Origin: JACKNG01 sp040220855
GTDB taxonomy: Bacteria; Pseudomonadota; Gammaproteobacteria; Ga0077536
Reading direction: 5' to 3'
Assembly: GCA_040220855.1 (NCBI GenBank)
Contig: JAVJVZ010000044.1
Location: forward strand, 67,833-131,832
DNA length: 64,000 nt
The notes beneath the pieces were generated by a model. The model saw only the letters and a program-made list of their open reading frames with translations. It searched no databases and was not told the origin of the DNA. This document shows, one piece after another, positions 17,758 through 26,442 of the stretch; position 1 is the stretch's first letter, and the number at the start of each line of letters is the position of its first letter. The translations under genes and the position numbers were made by a program.

Positions 17758-17856
17758 GTGCGGCAGCGCAGGCCTGGCGTCAGCGCGGCATGATGCGCAC
17801 CAGCCGCACCGGTGAGCAGCGACCGCGCGCGAGGCGCGGCACCGGATGCCGCCTGC

Positions 17857-19356
17857 TCAGGCGGCCGAGCGAGCGTTCTCCGCGTGCGCCGTGTGAGCGT
17901 CGCGCGGCCCACTGAACTCGAGTACGCCGTCTTCGAGGGGGGCGTTGCGGATGAGTTCGCGGTCGCGCAGGTAGTTCTGGTGGTTCTGCCACGGATCGTG
18001 ATCGCCCTGGCGCGGGAAGAGATGCATGCCGCGGCGGATGTAACCGGGCAGGAAGTCGTCGATCATGAAGCGCGGCTGCATGTTCCGGTCGGTCTCGCGC
18101 AGCCGCGGCGTGCACACGCGCGTACCGCGCGCGTCCATGTGGTTGAGCAGGCGACACACGTACTCCGCTACGAGTTCCGAGCGCAGCGTCCACGAAGCGT
18201 TGACGTAGCCCATCGTGAAAGCGAGGTTGGGCACATCGGAGAACATCATGCCGCGATACGACCAGTGCGCGGAGAGATCGACCGCCGCCCCGTCGACGCT
18301 GAGTTCGGCGCCGCCGAGCAGCACGAGGTCGAGCCCGGTCGCGGTGACGATGATATCGGCGTCCAGCATCTGCCCGGACGCGAGTGCAATGCCATCGGCG
18401 GTGAAACGTTCGATGGTGTCGGTGACGACCGACGCCTTGCCGCTGCGAATCGCCTTGAAGAGGTCGGCGTCCGGCACCAGGCACAGGCGCTGGTCCCACG
18501 GCCGGTAGCTCGGCGTGAAGTGCTTGTCGATATCGAAATCGGGGCCGAGCTGTTTACGCAGCATGCCGAGCAGCTTCGCGCGCACCTTGTCCGGGTTGAC
18601 GCGGCTCTGCTTGTAGACCCAGCGCTGGAACTGGATGTTCTTCCACCGGATCAGCTTGTAGGCGAGTCGCTCGGGCAGCACCTTGCGCAGGAAGTTCGCG
18701 ATCGCATCCTCGGCCGGCAGCGATACCACCCAGGTCGGCGAGCGTTGCAGCATGGTCACGCTGGCCGCCTGCTGCGCCATCGCCGGTACCAGTGTCATGG
18801 CCGTCGCGCCACTGCCGATGATCACGACGCGCTTGCCGCGATAGTCGAGATCCTCCGGCCACTGCTGTGGATGCACGATGGTGCCGCGGAATTCGTCGCG
18901 CGCGGGGAATTCGGGGGTATAGCCGTGCTCGTAGCTGTAGTAACCGCTGCACATGTAGAGAAAATTGCAGGTGAACGTCTCACGCCTGCCGTCGCTCTCC
19001 GTCTCCACCGTCCAGCGTGCGTCGGCGCTCGACCACGCCGCCGACTTCACCCAGTGCCCGAAACGGATCAGGCGGTCGATACCGCGCTCGCGTGCCGCTT
19101 CCTGCACGTAGGCGAGGATCGACGGGCCGTCGGCGATGGCCTTCGGTTCGCGCCACGGCTTGGAGTCGTAGCCCATGGTGTACATGTCGCTGTCGGAACG
19201 GATGCCCGGGTAGCGAAAGAGGTCCCACGTACCGCCGATGGCCTCGCGTCCTTCGAGGATGATGAACCGCTTCCCGGGGCAATCTTCCTGCAGGCGGCGG
19301 GCGGCACCGATGCCTGACAGGCCGGCACCGACGATGATGACGTCGAAATGGTTCAT
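17857..19356 (-). CDS. Baeyer-Villiger flavin monooxygenase (EthA-like)
   Basis: NADPH/FAD-dependent monooxygenase of about 499 residues. It has the N-terminal FAD motif VGAGLSGIG, a GGTWDLFRYPG segment, the perfect BVMO fingerprint FRGTIVHPQQWP at residues 156-167 and the NADPH motif VVIIGSGATA. The GGTWDLFRYPGIRSDSDMYT region is typical of the EthA/MymA group, which oxidises long ketones and sulfides. The ATG at 19356 is chosen because the FAD motif begins a few residues later; the frame stays open to 19617 without similarity. It is convergent with the carotenoid oxygenase. It is the second BVMO of the window, the first being at the left edge, and the two are not close copies. Confidence 0.92.
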   Translation of the reverse strand: MNHFDVIIVGAGLSGIGAARRLQEDCPGKRFIILEGREAIGGTWDLFRYPGIRSDSDMYTMGYDSKPWREPKAIADGPSILAYVQEAARERGIDRLIRFGHWVKSAAWSSADARWTVETESDGRRETFTCNFLYMCSGYYSYEHGYTPEFPARDEFRGTIVHPQQWPEDLDYRGKRVVIIGSGATAMTLVPAMAQQAASVTMLQRSPTWVVSLPAEDAIANFLRKVLPERLAYKLIRWKNIQFQRWVYKQSRVNPDKVRAKLLGMLRKQLGPDFDIDKHFTPSYRPWDQRLCLVPDADLFKAIRSGKASVVTDTIERFTADGIALASGQMLDADIIVTATGLDLVLLGGAELSVDGAAVDLSAHWSYRGMMFSDVPNLAFTMGYVNASWTLRSELVAEYVCRLLNHMDARGTRVCTPRLRETDRNMQPRFMIDDFLPGYIRRGMHLFPRQGDHDPWQNHQNYLRDRELIRNAPLEDGVLEFSGPRDAHTAHAENARSAA

Positions 19357-19706
19357 GCTACATGCTCCGCGGGTGCGCCGCGCGGCGCCGAAGGCGGGCG
19401 CGGCGGCAGCCGGCTGGTGGCTTCCCGCCATTCTACGGGCATTCGTCGCGCGCGGGCGAGGCGGCGCGCGGCGCTTGATCCGAGACGCCTGATTGCCCAT
19501 CGTGTGCGGGCCAGCGCGGCGCCAGCCGTAAGCGAGATCACCCCATGCCCGCGCGCGTCGCGGGAGCGAGCTTCGCACGGCCACGGCGCGCTGGCGCCTG
19601 TTCATCGCGCGGTGCATGCGGTGCTGGCGAAATTGCGCCGGATCCCTATAATGCGCCGCCCCGGCCGGCTTCCCCGCCGACCCCTGTCCGTGCCAGGTGG
19701 CTCCCC
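19357..19706. other. Divergent intergenic region, BVMO / deaD
   Basis: About 350 bases with no gene I can support. On the + strand it holds a perfect TATAAT at 19647-19652, about 55 bases before the deaD start, which is the likely promoter. On the - strand TAGAAT (19435-19430) is a weak -10 candidate for the BVMO gene. No -35 element matches well on either strand. Confidence 0.4.
19647..19652 (+). promoter_or_regulatory. Candidate -10 box of deaD
   Basis: A perfect TATAAT in very GC-rich surroundings. Transcription from it would give an untranslated leader of about 45-50 bases before the deaD ATG at 19707. The -35 region is poor. Confidence 0.5.
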
Positions 19707-21812
19707 ATGTCCGAAGACTCCCCCGCGCCGCAATCGTTCAGCGAGCTGGCGCTCGGCGACGCCCTCGTCGCCGCCCTGAGCGCGGTCGGTTACGAAACAC
19801 CGACCCCGATTCAACGCGAAACCATTCCGCTGCTCCTTGCCGGCCGCGACGTCATCGGGCAGGCGCAGACCGGTACGGGCAAGACCGCGGCCTTCGCGCT
19901 GCCGCTGCTCGCGCGCATCGATCTCGCGCGCGCCGTGCCGCAGGCACTGGTGCTCACGCCGACGCGCGAACTCGCCATCCAGGTGGCCGAAGCCTTTCAG
20001 CGCTACGCCGCCAAGCTGCCGGGCTTCCACGTGCTGCCGATCTACGGCGGGCAGGACTACGGCGTGCAGCTGCGCGCCCTGCGCCGAGGCGTGCACGTGG
20101 TGGTCGGCACGCCCGGGCGGGTGATGGATCACATGCGCCGCGCCACCCTCGCGCTCGACCAGCTCGCCTGCCTCGTGCTCGACGAGGCCGACGAGATGCT
20201 GCGCATGGGCTTCATCGACGACGTCGAATGGATTCTCGGTGAGACCCCAGCCGCGCGCCAGGTGGCATTGTTCTCGGCCACCATGCCGCCGCCGATCCGC
20301 GGCATCGCCGAGCGCCACCTGCGCGAGCCGGCGAGCATCAGCATCCGCATGCAGACGACCACCGCCGCGACCATCCATCAGCGCCACTGCGTGGTCGGCG
20401 GTGCGCACAAGCTCGACGCGCTGACGCGCATCCTCGAAGGTGAGAGCATCGAGGGCGTGCTGGTATTCGTGCGCACGCGCCATGCCACGCTCGAGCTCGC
20501 CGAACGCCTCGAGGCACGCGGTTTCGCCTGCAGCGCGATCAACGGCGACATGCCGCAGAAACTGCGCGAGAAGACCATCGCCGAACTGCGCGAGGGCAAG
20601 CTCGACATCCTCGTCGCGACCGACGTCGCCGCGCGCGGTCTCGACGTCGAGCGTGTCAGCCACGTGATCAACTACGACATTCCCTACGACCCGGAAGTCT
20701 ACGTGCACCGCATCGGCCGTACCGGTCGCGCCGGCCGCCAGGGTGATGCCATCCTGCTCGTCGCGCCGCGCGAGATGCGCATGCTGCGGACCATCGAGCG
20801 TGCCACCAAGCAGCCCATCGAGCGCATGGAGCTGCCCTCGACCGAGCTGATCAACGACAAGCGCCTCGCACGCTTCATGCAGTCGATCACCGACACCCTG
20901 TCCAGCGCCGACCTCGACGACTACGTTGCGCTGGTCGAGCGTTACCAGCGCGAGCACGACGCCGATCCGCGCTACATCGCCGCGGCCCTGGCCAAGCTCG
21001 TGCAGGGCGATGAGCCGCTGCTGCTCGAGCCGCCACGCGCGCCCGCCCACGGTGAGCGCGCCTGGCGCGAGCGCGGGGCGGGTGGCGACGGCAGGCCGCC
21101 GGCGCGCCAGCGTGACGCGCGCTTCGAACACGGTCCGCGTCCCCCGCGCGAGCATCACGCCGCGCGCCAGGACGAGCGCGACTTCGTCGCCGGCGAGCGC
21201 CCGCCGCCACGGGAACGCCCAACCCGCGAACGCCCAGCCCGCGAGCGGCCTCCGCGCGAACGCCCAGCGAGCGATCCTGGCCGGACGGTGGCGGAGCGTA
21301 CGCTGCACGTTTCGCCATCCCGCGGCGGAGCAGCCGCTGACGCTCCCCGCGAACATCGCCGCAGCGAGCGCGACGGGGACGACCGCCGCGGGGCGCGCTT
21401 CGAGCGCGGCGCAGCGCGCCAAGCCGACGAGCGCCCGCCGCGCCGGCTCGATCCCGGCATGGAACGCTTCCGTATCGAGGTCGGCCATCGCCACGGCGTC
21501 ATGCCCGGGAACATCGTGGGTGCCATCGCCGGCGAGACCGGTCTCGACGGGCGCGCCATCGGGCGTATCGACATCCGCGACGATCACAGCCTGGTCGATC
21601 TCCCCGAGGGCATGCCGAAAGAGATCTTCCAGGCCCTCAAACGGGCCTGGGTGGCCGGCCAGCAGCTGCAGATCTCGCGCCCGGGCGATGCCCGCGATGG
21701 GGCGCCGGGCCCGCGCAAGCATCACGGCGCGCATCCGCCGCGTACGCGACCGAAGGACCGCCACCGCGCGCGCAAGAACAAGGGCGCGCCGCGCCATCGC
21801 CGACCCGACTAG
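19707..21812 (+). CDS. deaD: DEAD-box ATP-dependent RNA helicase DeaD/CsdA
   Basis: ATP-dependent RNA helicase that remodels structured RNA in ribosome assembly and mRNA decay, often cold-induced. It has the Q motif (TPTPIQ), AQTGTGKT (Lys59), DEAD at residues 159-162, SAT and HRIGRTGRAGR. After the helicase core comes an Arg/Glu/Pro-rich linker with four RERP-type pentapeptides (21207-21266), then a DbpA-type RNA-binding domain at about residues 585-660, and a basic tail. Core plus this domain is the DeaD layout. The ATG at 19707 is preferred: upstream codons to 19545 have no similarity and contain the TATAAT promoter. At about 701 residues it is slightly longer than E. coli DeaD because of the linker. 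Confidence 0.95.
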   Translation: MSEDSPAPQSFSELALGDALVAALSAVGYETPTPIQRETIPLLLAGRDVIGQAQTGTGKTAAFALPLLARIDLARAVPQALVLTPTRELAIQVAEAFQRYAAKLPGFHVLPIYGGQDYGVQLRALRRGVHVVVGTPGRVMDHMRRATLALDQLACLVLDEADEMLRMGFIDDVEWILGETPAARQVALFSATMPPPIRGIAERHLREPASISIRMQTTTAATIHQRHCVVGGAHKLDALTRILEGESIEGVLVFVRTRHATLELAERLEARGFACSAINGDMPQKLREKTIAELREGKLDILVATDVAARGLDVERVSHVINYDIPYDPEVYVHRIGRTGRAGRQGDAILLVAPREMRMLRTIERATKQPIERMELPSTELINDKRLARFMQSITDTLSSADLDDYVALVERYQREHDADPRYIAAALAKLVQGDEPLLLEPPRAPAHGERAWRERGAGGDGRPPARQRDARFEHGPRPPREHHAARQDERDFVAGERPPPRERPTRERPARERPPRERPASDPGRTVAERTLHVSPSRGGAAADAPREHRRSERDGDDRRGARFERGAARQADERPPRRLDPGMERFRIEVGHRHGVMPGNIVGAIAGETGLDGRAIGRIDIRDDHSLVDLPEGMPKEIFQALKRAWVAGQQLQISRPGDARDGAPGPRKHHGAHPPRTRPKDRHRARKNKGAPRHRRPD
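21207..21266 (+). repeat. Four 15-base units encoding xRERP pentapeptides in deaD
   Basis: Four in-frame units encode PRERP, TRERP, ARERP and PRERP in the disordered linker of DeaD. The units differ at third codon positions, so they are not a recent perfect expansion. Confidence 0.75.
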
Positions 21813-21823
21813 CGCGCCGGTGG

Positions 21824-22477
21824 TCAGGCAGTCGCGCGGACCGGGGCACGCGCGGCCGGGGCGCCGGCAGCGGCCTCCGACCACGCGGGCCCGAAGCGGC
21901 GGGCCAGCCACCAGTCCACGCTGGTATAGCGCCCGCCACCGGTGAAGAACAGCGACAGCAACATCGCGAAGTAGATCGCGGCAAATTCGATGCCGTTGTT
22001 CAGGATGGTCACCGGGCCGTACTCGGTGAGCCATGCGTAGTCGCCGTGATCGCGCAGAATCGCGATGACCTGCGCCTTGCGCAGCGCGGCCTCGGCAACG
22101 CGATCGTTGGCCAGCCAGCTCGACGCATCCGCCACTGCGAGCCAGCCGTGTGGCCAGTGCACGGTGGCCATGGCGACGACCATCGTCACCATGAGTGGCA
22201 CTGCCACCGCGCGCGTGGCGAGCCCGAGCAGCAGGCATGCCCCGCCAACGAACTCGGCGCCGCCGGCGAGCGCCGCCATGAGCGCCGGCCATGGCAGGCC
22301 GAGGCTGTCACCGAACCAGCTCGCCGTGGCTTCGAAGTGTGCCAGCTTGTTCCAGCCGGCCTGCAGCATCACCGGCGCAAGGATGAAGCGCAGCAGCAAT
22401 GGGGCGAGCCCCTCGGCAAACGTCAGCGACCGCAGCGTCGCGTAGAGGGTGTGAGCGGTTCGAAACAGTGACGGCAT
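21824..22477 (-). CDS. DoxX family membrane protein
   Basis: A 217-residue inner-membrane protein with about four transmembrane helices. The DoxX pattern is seen in LLRFILAPVMLQAGWNKLAH near the N-terminus, GGAEFVGGACLLLGLATR in the middle, and NNGIEFAAIYFAMLLSLFF near the end. The central part carries an unusual soluble insertion (about residues 105-150, with a WPHGW and many Ala/Arg), which makes it longer than a minimal DoxX of ~140 residues. The ATG at 22477 has GGAGAG upstream. Members are linked to quinone or redox homeostasis, but the role is not established here. It is convergent with deaD, 11 bases apart. Confidence 0.82.
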   Translation of the reverse strand: MPSLFRTAHTLYATLRSLTFAEGLAPLLLRFILAPVMLQAGWNKLAHFEATASWFGDSLGLPWPALMAALAGGAEFVGGACLLLGLATRAVAVPLMVTMVVAMATVHWPHGWLAVADASSWLANDRVAEAALRKAQVIAILRDHGDYAWLTEYGPVTILNNGIEFAAIYFAMLLSLFFTGGGRYTSVDWWLARRFGPAWSEAAAGAPAARAPVRATA

Positions 22478-22642
22478 CGGGGGTCTCTCCTTGATGGGCG
22501 GTCGCCGGCGCGGCGTCCGTTCCCCGCTTGGTCGCTGCAGGCGGCGAAACCTTACAACCGCCTGGTGACGTCCGCGCCGGTTGAAGCGCGGTCCTCCCGC
22601 GTTCGACAATTCCACTGCGTAACCCCGGGAACAAGAACCGCG

Positions 22643-23152
22643 ATGTGGCGCTACCACGGACAGGAACGGCCGCCCTGGGCCGACACCCCGGGCCCCGGCC
22701 AGGAATCGGTATGGGACTACCCGCGCCCGCCGCGACTCGAGCGCTGGGCCCGCCTGGTCGAGGTCCATGCCGGCCCGCAGTGCCTCGCACGCAGCAGGGC
22801 GGCGTGGCGGGTCTGCGAGACCGCGTCGCCGCCCACCGTCTACCTGCCACCAGACGACGTCGAGCTTGGCCTGCTCGTCGCCGCGCCGGGCCGTTCCATG
22901 TGCGAGTGGAAAGGCACGGCGTGCTACCTCGCACTGGTCGGCGCACCCGAGACGCCGGTCGCCTGGACCTACCGTTCGCCGGCGCCTGCGTTCACCGCGC
23001 TGCGCGACCACGTTGCCTTCTACCCCGCACGGCTCGACTGCCGTGTCGACGGCGCTCCCGTGCGCGCGCAGCCTGGCGGTTTCTACGGCGGCTGGATCAC
23101 CGCCGAACTGGCCGGTCCGTTCAAAGGCGCACCCGGCAGCGGGCACTGGTGA
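22643..23152 (+). CDS. DUF427 domain-containing protein
   Basis: A 169-residue protein with one DUF427 domain, a beta-rich fold of unknown function. The repeated-type element ETASPPTVYLPPDDV followed by CEWKGTACYLALV, and DHVAFYPARLDCRVDG toward the end, are the family landmarks. The N-terminus (MWRYHGQERPPWADTP) is the usual one for the longer members, supporting the ATG at 22643 over upstream codons. It precedes an aldo/keto reductase gene by about 60 bases on the same strand; the two may be co-transcribed. No catalytic role is assigned. Confidence 0.85.
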   Translation: MWRYHGQERPPWADTPGPGQESVWDYPRPPRLERWARLVEVHAGPQCLARSRAAWRVCETASPPTVYLPPDDVELGLLVAAPGRSMCEWKGTACYLALVGAPETPVAWTYRSPAPAFTALRDHVAFYPARLDCRVDGAPVRAQPGGFYGGWITAELAGPFKGAPGSGHW

Positions 23153-23213
23153 CCGCAGTCGGCGGCAGCGCGCGCGGTGCTATAGTCGCGTCGATAACGT
23201 TGGGGGGAGACAG

Positions 23214-24197
23214 ATGCGCACGACACGACTCGGTGCGCTCGAGGTATCGGTCCTCGGGCTCGGCTGCATGAGCATGTCGCAAGGCTACGGCGCAGCCGAC
23301 CGCGCCGAGTCGGAGCGCACCCTGCACGCTGCGCTCGATGCCGGGGTGACTTTCCTCGATACCGCCGACGCCTACGGCAACGGCCACAACGAGACCCTGC
23401 TCGGCGAAGTGGTGGGCACGCGCCGTCACGCCTTCGTGCTGGCCACCAAGTTCGGCATCGTACGCCACGCCGACGGCACGCGTGGCGTCGACGGCCACCC
23501 CGATCGCGTGGCGCGCTGCTGCGATGCGAGCCTGGCGCGCCTGCAGACCGATCACATCGACCTCTATTACCTGCACCGGCGCGATCCGGCGGTGCCCATC
23601 GAGGACACCGTCGGCGCCATGGCGCGCCTCGTCGAAGCGGGCAAGGTACGTTGCATCGGTCTCTCCGAGGTGTCATCGGCCACGCTGCGGCGCGCGCACG
23701 CCGTGCACCCGGTCACGGCGGTGCAGTCGGAATACTCGCTGTGGACGCGTGACCCGGAGCCCCACGTGCTGCCGGCCTGCCGCGAGCTCGGCGTCGGTTT
23801 CGTGCCGTTCAGCCCACTCGGCCGCGCCATGCTGACGGGGCGCCTCGACGATGGCGACGCACTGCCGGAGAACGACCTGCGTGCCGGCATGCCGCGCTTT
23901 CGCGGCGAAAATTTCGTTGCCAACCGGGCGCTGGTCGGCGCCCTCGAGACCTTTGCGGCAGACAAGGGCGCACGCCCCGCCCAGGTGGCTCTGGCCTGGC
24001 TGCTCGCCAAGGGAAACGACATCGTGCCCATTCCGGGCACCAAGCACGTCGACTGGCTGCACGAAAATCTCGGCGGCGCCGAACTCGCGCTCACGACCGA
24101 CGAGGTCGCCACGCTCGACGCGCTGTTCGCACCGTTGCGAGTCGCCGGCGAGCGCTACCCGCCGGCGATGATGCGTTCGATCGACGTCGAACCCTGA
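23214..24197 (+). CDS. Aldo/keto reductase
   Basis: NADPH-dependent oxidoreductase of the AKR superfamily, acting on an unknown carbonyl or alcohol. It has the catalytic-tetrad regions FLDTADAYGNG (Asp and Tyr), LATKFG (Lys) and YYLHRRDP (His), and the coenzyme segment PIPGTK near the end, typical of the AKR13/YajO-like branch. It is 327 residues long. The ATG at 23214 has GGGGGGAGA just upstream. The P450 gene starts 16 bases after its stop, suggesting one transcript. A TATAGT at 23181-23186 is a possible -10 box but would leave a short leader. Confidence 0.92.
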   Translation: MRTTRLGALEVSVLGLGCMSMSQGYGAADRAESERTLHAALDAGVTFLDTADAYGNGHNETLLGEVVGTRRHAFVLATKFGIVRHADGTRGVDGHPDRVARCCDASLARLQTDHIDLYYLHRRDPAVPIEDTVGAMARLVEAGKVRCIGLSEVSSATLRRAHAVHPVTAVQSEYSLWTRDPEPHVLPACRELGVGFVPFSPLGRAMLTGRLDDGDALPENDLRAGMPRFRGENFVANRALVGALETFAADKGARPAQVALAWLLAKGNDIVPIPGTKHVDWLHENLGGAELALTTDEVATLDALFAPLRVAGERYPPAMMRSIDVEP

Positions 24198-24213
24198 CCC
24201 GCCACTCGCATCG

Positions 24214-25374
24214 ATGGCCTCGGCACCCGTCTTCCCCATCGACCGCGACGCGTTCTGGCACGATCCCTACCCCGCCCTCGCCGCCATGCGCGCGACGGCG
24301 CCGATCGCCGCGGTGCCCGAACTCGGCGCGGTGCTGCTGACCCGCCATGCCGACATCTTCACCTGCGAGAAGAATGTCGCGGTGTTCTCCTCCGAGCAGC
24401 CAGGCGGGCTGATGACGCAACTGATGGGCGAGAACATGATGCGCAAGGACGGCGCCGCCCACCAGGCCGAGCGCCGCCAGATGCAGCCGACGCTATCGCC
24501 CGCCACGGTGCGCGCGCACTGGCTGGCGCGCTTCGACAGCCACGCCCGGGCGGCGCTCGATGCGCTCGCCAACGTCACCGCGTTCGACCTCGTGCGCGAC
24601 TACGCGATGCCGGTGTCGGCCAATGCGCTGCGCGAGATCACCGGTCTCACCTCGCTGACTGCCGCGGAGATGAACGCGGTGTCGCAGGCAATGATCGATG
24701 GCTGTGCCAACTATGCAGGCGATACCGCCGTCGAAGCGCGCTGCCACGCGGCGACCGCGCGCATCGACGCGGCGATAGACACCCAGCTCGCGGCGAGCGC
24801 CACGCCCGCCGACCACGGCCTGCTCGGCGCACTCACGCGTGCCGGCCAGGCGCTCGCCAGCGTCCGCGCCAACATCAAGCTCACCATCAGCGGCGGGCAG
24901 AACGAGCCGCGTGACGCCATCGCCGGCGCCGCCTGGGCCCTGCTCACCCATCCACGCCAACGGGCTCTGATCGAAGCCGGCACGGCGACGTGGCAGCAGG
25001 CCTTCGACGAGTACGTGCGCTGGATTGCACCGATCGGCATGTCGCCGCGACGCATCGCACAGGCGCATACCTGGAGCGGTATCGACTTCGACGTCGATAC
25101 CCGCGTGTTCCTCATGTTCGGCTCGGCCAATCGCGACGAAGCAGTATTCGCGGACGGCGAGCGCTACGACATCACGCGCAACACCAGTCGTGCACTCGCC
25201 TTCGGGGCCGGTCCGCATTTCTGCGCGGGCGCCGCGGTGGCGCGCAGCCTGGTCGCGGAGGTGGCGCTACCGCGCCTGTTCGAACGTTGGCCGCGGCTGC
25301 GACTGGACGGCGCCGTGCCGTTCGGCGGCTGGGCCTTTCGCGGTCCACTGGCGATGCCGGTCGCGACCGGCTGA
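24214..25374 (+). CDS. Cytochrome P450 with atypical I-helix
   Basis: A 386-residue P450. The heme loop FGAGPHFCAG places the thiolate at Cys337, and the gene otherwise has normal family layout. The oxygen-activation motif of helix I, usually (A/G)GxD/E-T, reads SGGQNEPRD (residues 226-234): the conserved Thr is absent and Asn-Glu-Pro takes its place. Some P450 families share this pattern; it can alter proton delivery or support peroxide use. It lies 16 bases after the aldo/keto reductase gene and ends 6 bases from the convergent flavin oxidoreductase. No redox-partner gene is adjacent. The ATG at 24214 has only a weak ribosome site. Confidence 0.9.
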   Translation: MASAPVFPIDRDAFWHDPYPALAAMRATAPIAAVPELGAVLLTRHADIFTCEKNVAVFSSEQPGGLMTQLMGENMMRKDGAAHQAERRQMQPTLSPATVRAHWLARFDSHARAALDALANVTAFDLVRDYAMPVSANALREITGLTSLTAAEMNAVSQAMIDGCANYAGDTAVEARCHAATARIDAAIDTQLAASATPADHGLLGALTRAGQALASVRANIKLTISGGQNEPRDAIAGAAWALLTHPRQRALIEAGTATWQQAFDEYVRWIAPIGMSPRRIAQAHTWSGIDFDVDTRVFLMFGSANRDEAVFADGERYDITRNTSRALAFGAGPHFCAGAAVARSLVAEVALPRLFERWPRLRLDGAVPFGGWAFRGPLAMPVATG

Positions 25375-25380
25375 TTTCAC

Positions 25381-26229
25381 TCAGGCAACCGCACGGACTC
25401 GCGTCGCGAGCGCCGCGATGGCGTCGAGGCGGCGCAGGGTCGCGCACGGCGTGCGCTCAGCGACCACGAAGACCACCTCGCGGTACCCGGCCGCGATCGC
25501 ACGGCAGGTGGCTTCGGCGTCATGCGGTGCGCCCATGCGGGCGATGATGAGGCTGTCGAAGCATCGCCCGGCGCGCTCGCAGGCGACCCGCAGGTCGGCA
25601 ATCGGGTCACCCGGGTAGAGCTCGGGGCGCGCCATCCAGCCGTCGGCCCAGGCGGCGACGCGCGCCGGTACGCGTGCCGAGTTCGACCCGATCCAGACCG
25701 GCGGTCCGCAGCCGTGCTGAGTAGGCGGCGCGAGCATCGCCCATGCGGCGCGCATCGCGGCGACCCGCTCGCGCACCACCTGCCAGCGGCGCTCGAAGGG
25801 GCTGCCGTGATTCTCCATCGCTTCACGGATGAAGCCGCCAGCAACACCGAGCACCAGCCGCTCGCCGGCAAGCGCACGCAGCGATGCCACGGCACGCGCC
25901 GTGGCCAGCGGATCGCGCTGGGTCAGCAGGCACACGCTGGTGCCGAGACGCATGCGCCGGGTGGTCGCCGCGCAGGCCGCGAGGGCGACGAAGGGATCGT
26001 AGAAGCGCGCCAGCCGTTCGATGTCCTCGACGTGACGACGCGTACCGGGCCGAACCACCGGGACGTGGCTGTTCTCGGGCAGGTAGAGCGCATCGAGACC
26101 ACGCTCCTCGGCGGCACGCGCCACCGCGTGCGGCGGCAGCTCATCAGCGTGGTGCAACAGGCAGATGCCGACGGCAGCCGCCGGAGGCGACGCGGGAGGC
26201 ACGACGGGAGGACCAGCACTGGCGTTCAC
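25381..26229 (-). CDS. LLM-class (luciferase-like) flavin oxidoreductase
   Basis: Member of the bacterial luciferase-like TIM-barrel family that uses FMNH2 or F420. Typical segments are VGICLLHHADELPPH at the start, DALYLPENSHVPV, the LGTSVCLLTQRDPLATA block and GVAGGFIREAMENHG. The start is uncertain: a GTG at 26229 lies about 20 residues before the first family block and gives 282 residues, while an ATG at 26316 is also in frame; neither has a good ribosome site. It is convergent with the P450. Annotation pipelines often call such genes F420-dependent, but whether this organism makes F420 cannot be seen here. Confidence 0.85.
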   Translation of the reverse strand: MNASAGPPVVPPASPPAAAVGICLLHHADELPPHAVARAAEERGLDALYLPENSHVPVVRPGTRRHVEDIERLARFYDPFVALAACAATTRRMRLGTSVCLLTQRDPLATARAVASLRALAGERLVLGVAGGFIREAMENHGSPFERRWQVVRERVAAMRAAWAMLAPPTQHGCGPPVWIGSNSARVPARVAAWADGWMARPELYPGDPIADLRVACERAGRCFDSLIIARMGAPHDAEATCRAIAAGYREVVFVVAERTPCATLRRLDAIAALATRVRAVA

Positions 26230-26442
26230 GCGACCGTTACGCGCGAGCGGCGGCGTCGGATCCCACGGTGAGGCTGGCGCGCTTATGTCTGAGCGTGTGA
26301 AGCAGTTCACAAACATCCGGCCGGCACCGCTGCCACGCGATCCGCTCGCGGCCACGCCTCGTAGCCAATGCGGCACCGCAGCGGAAACTCAGCGGCGGCG
26401 CCAAAGCATAAATAACCCCATGACCAGGAAGGAGATTTCATC

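Noticed and set aside
19602..22292. An 896-codon open frame on the - strand opposite deaD
   Set aside because: It mirrors the helicase gene, has no similarity and overlaps the DoxX gene in another frame.
26320..26442. Sigma-54 promoter (GG-N10-GC) before the VPLPA-CTERM gene
   Set aside because: GGCAC strings occur twice, but neither has GC at the required -12 spacing.
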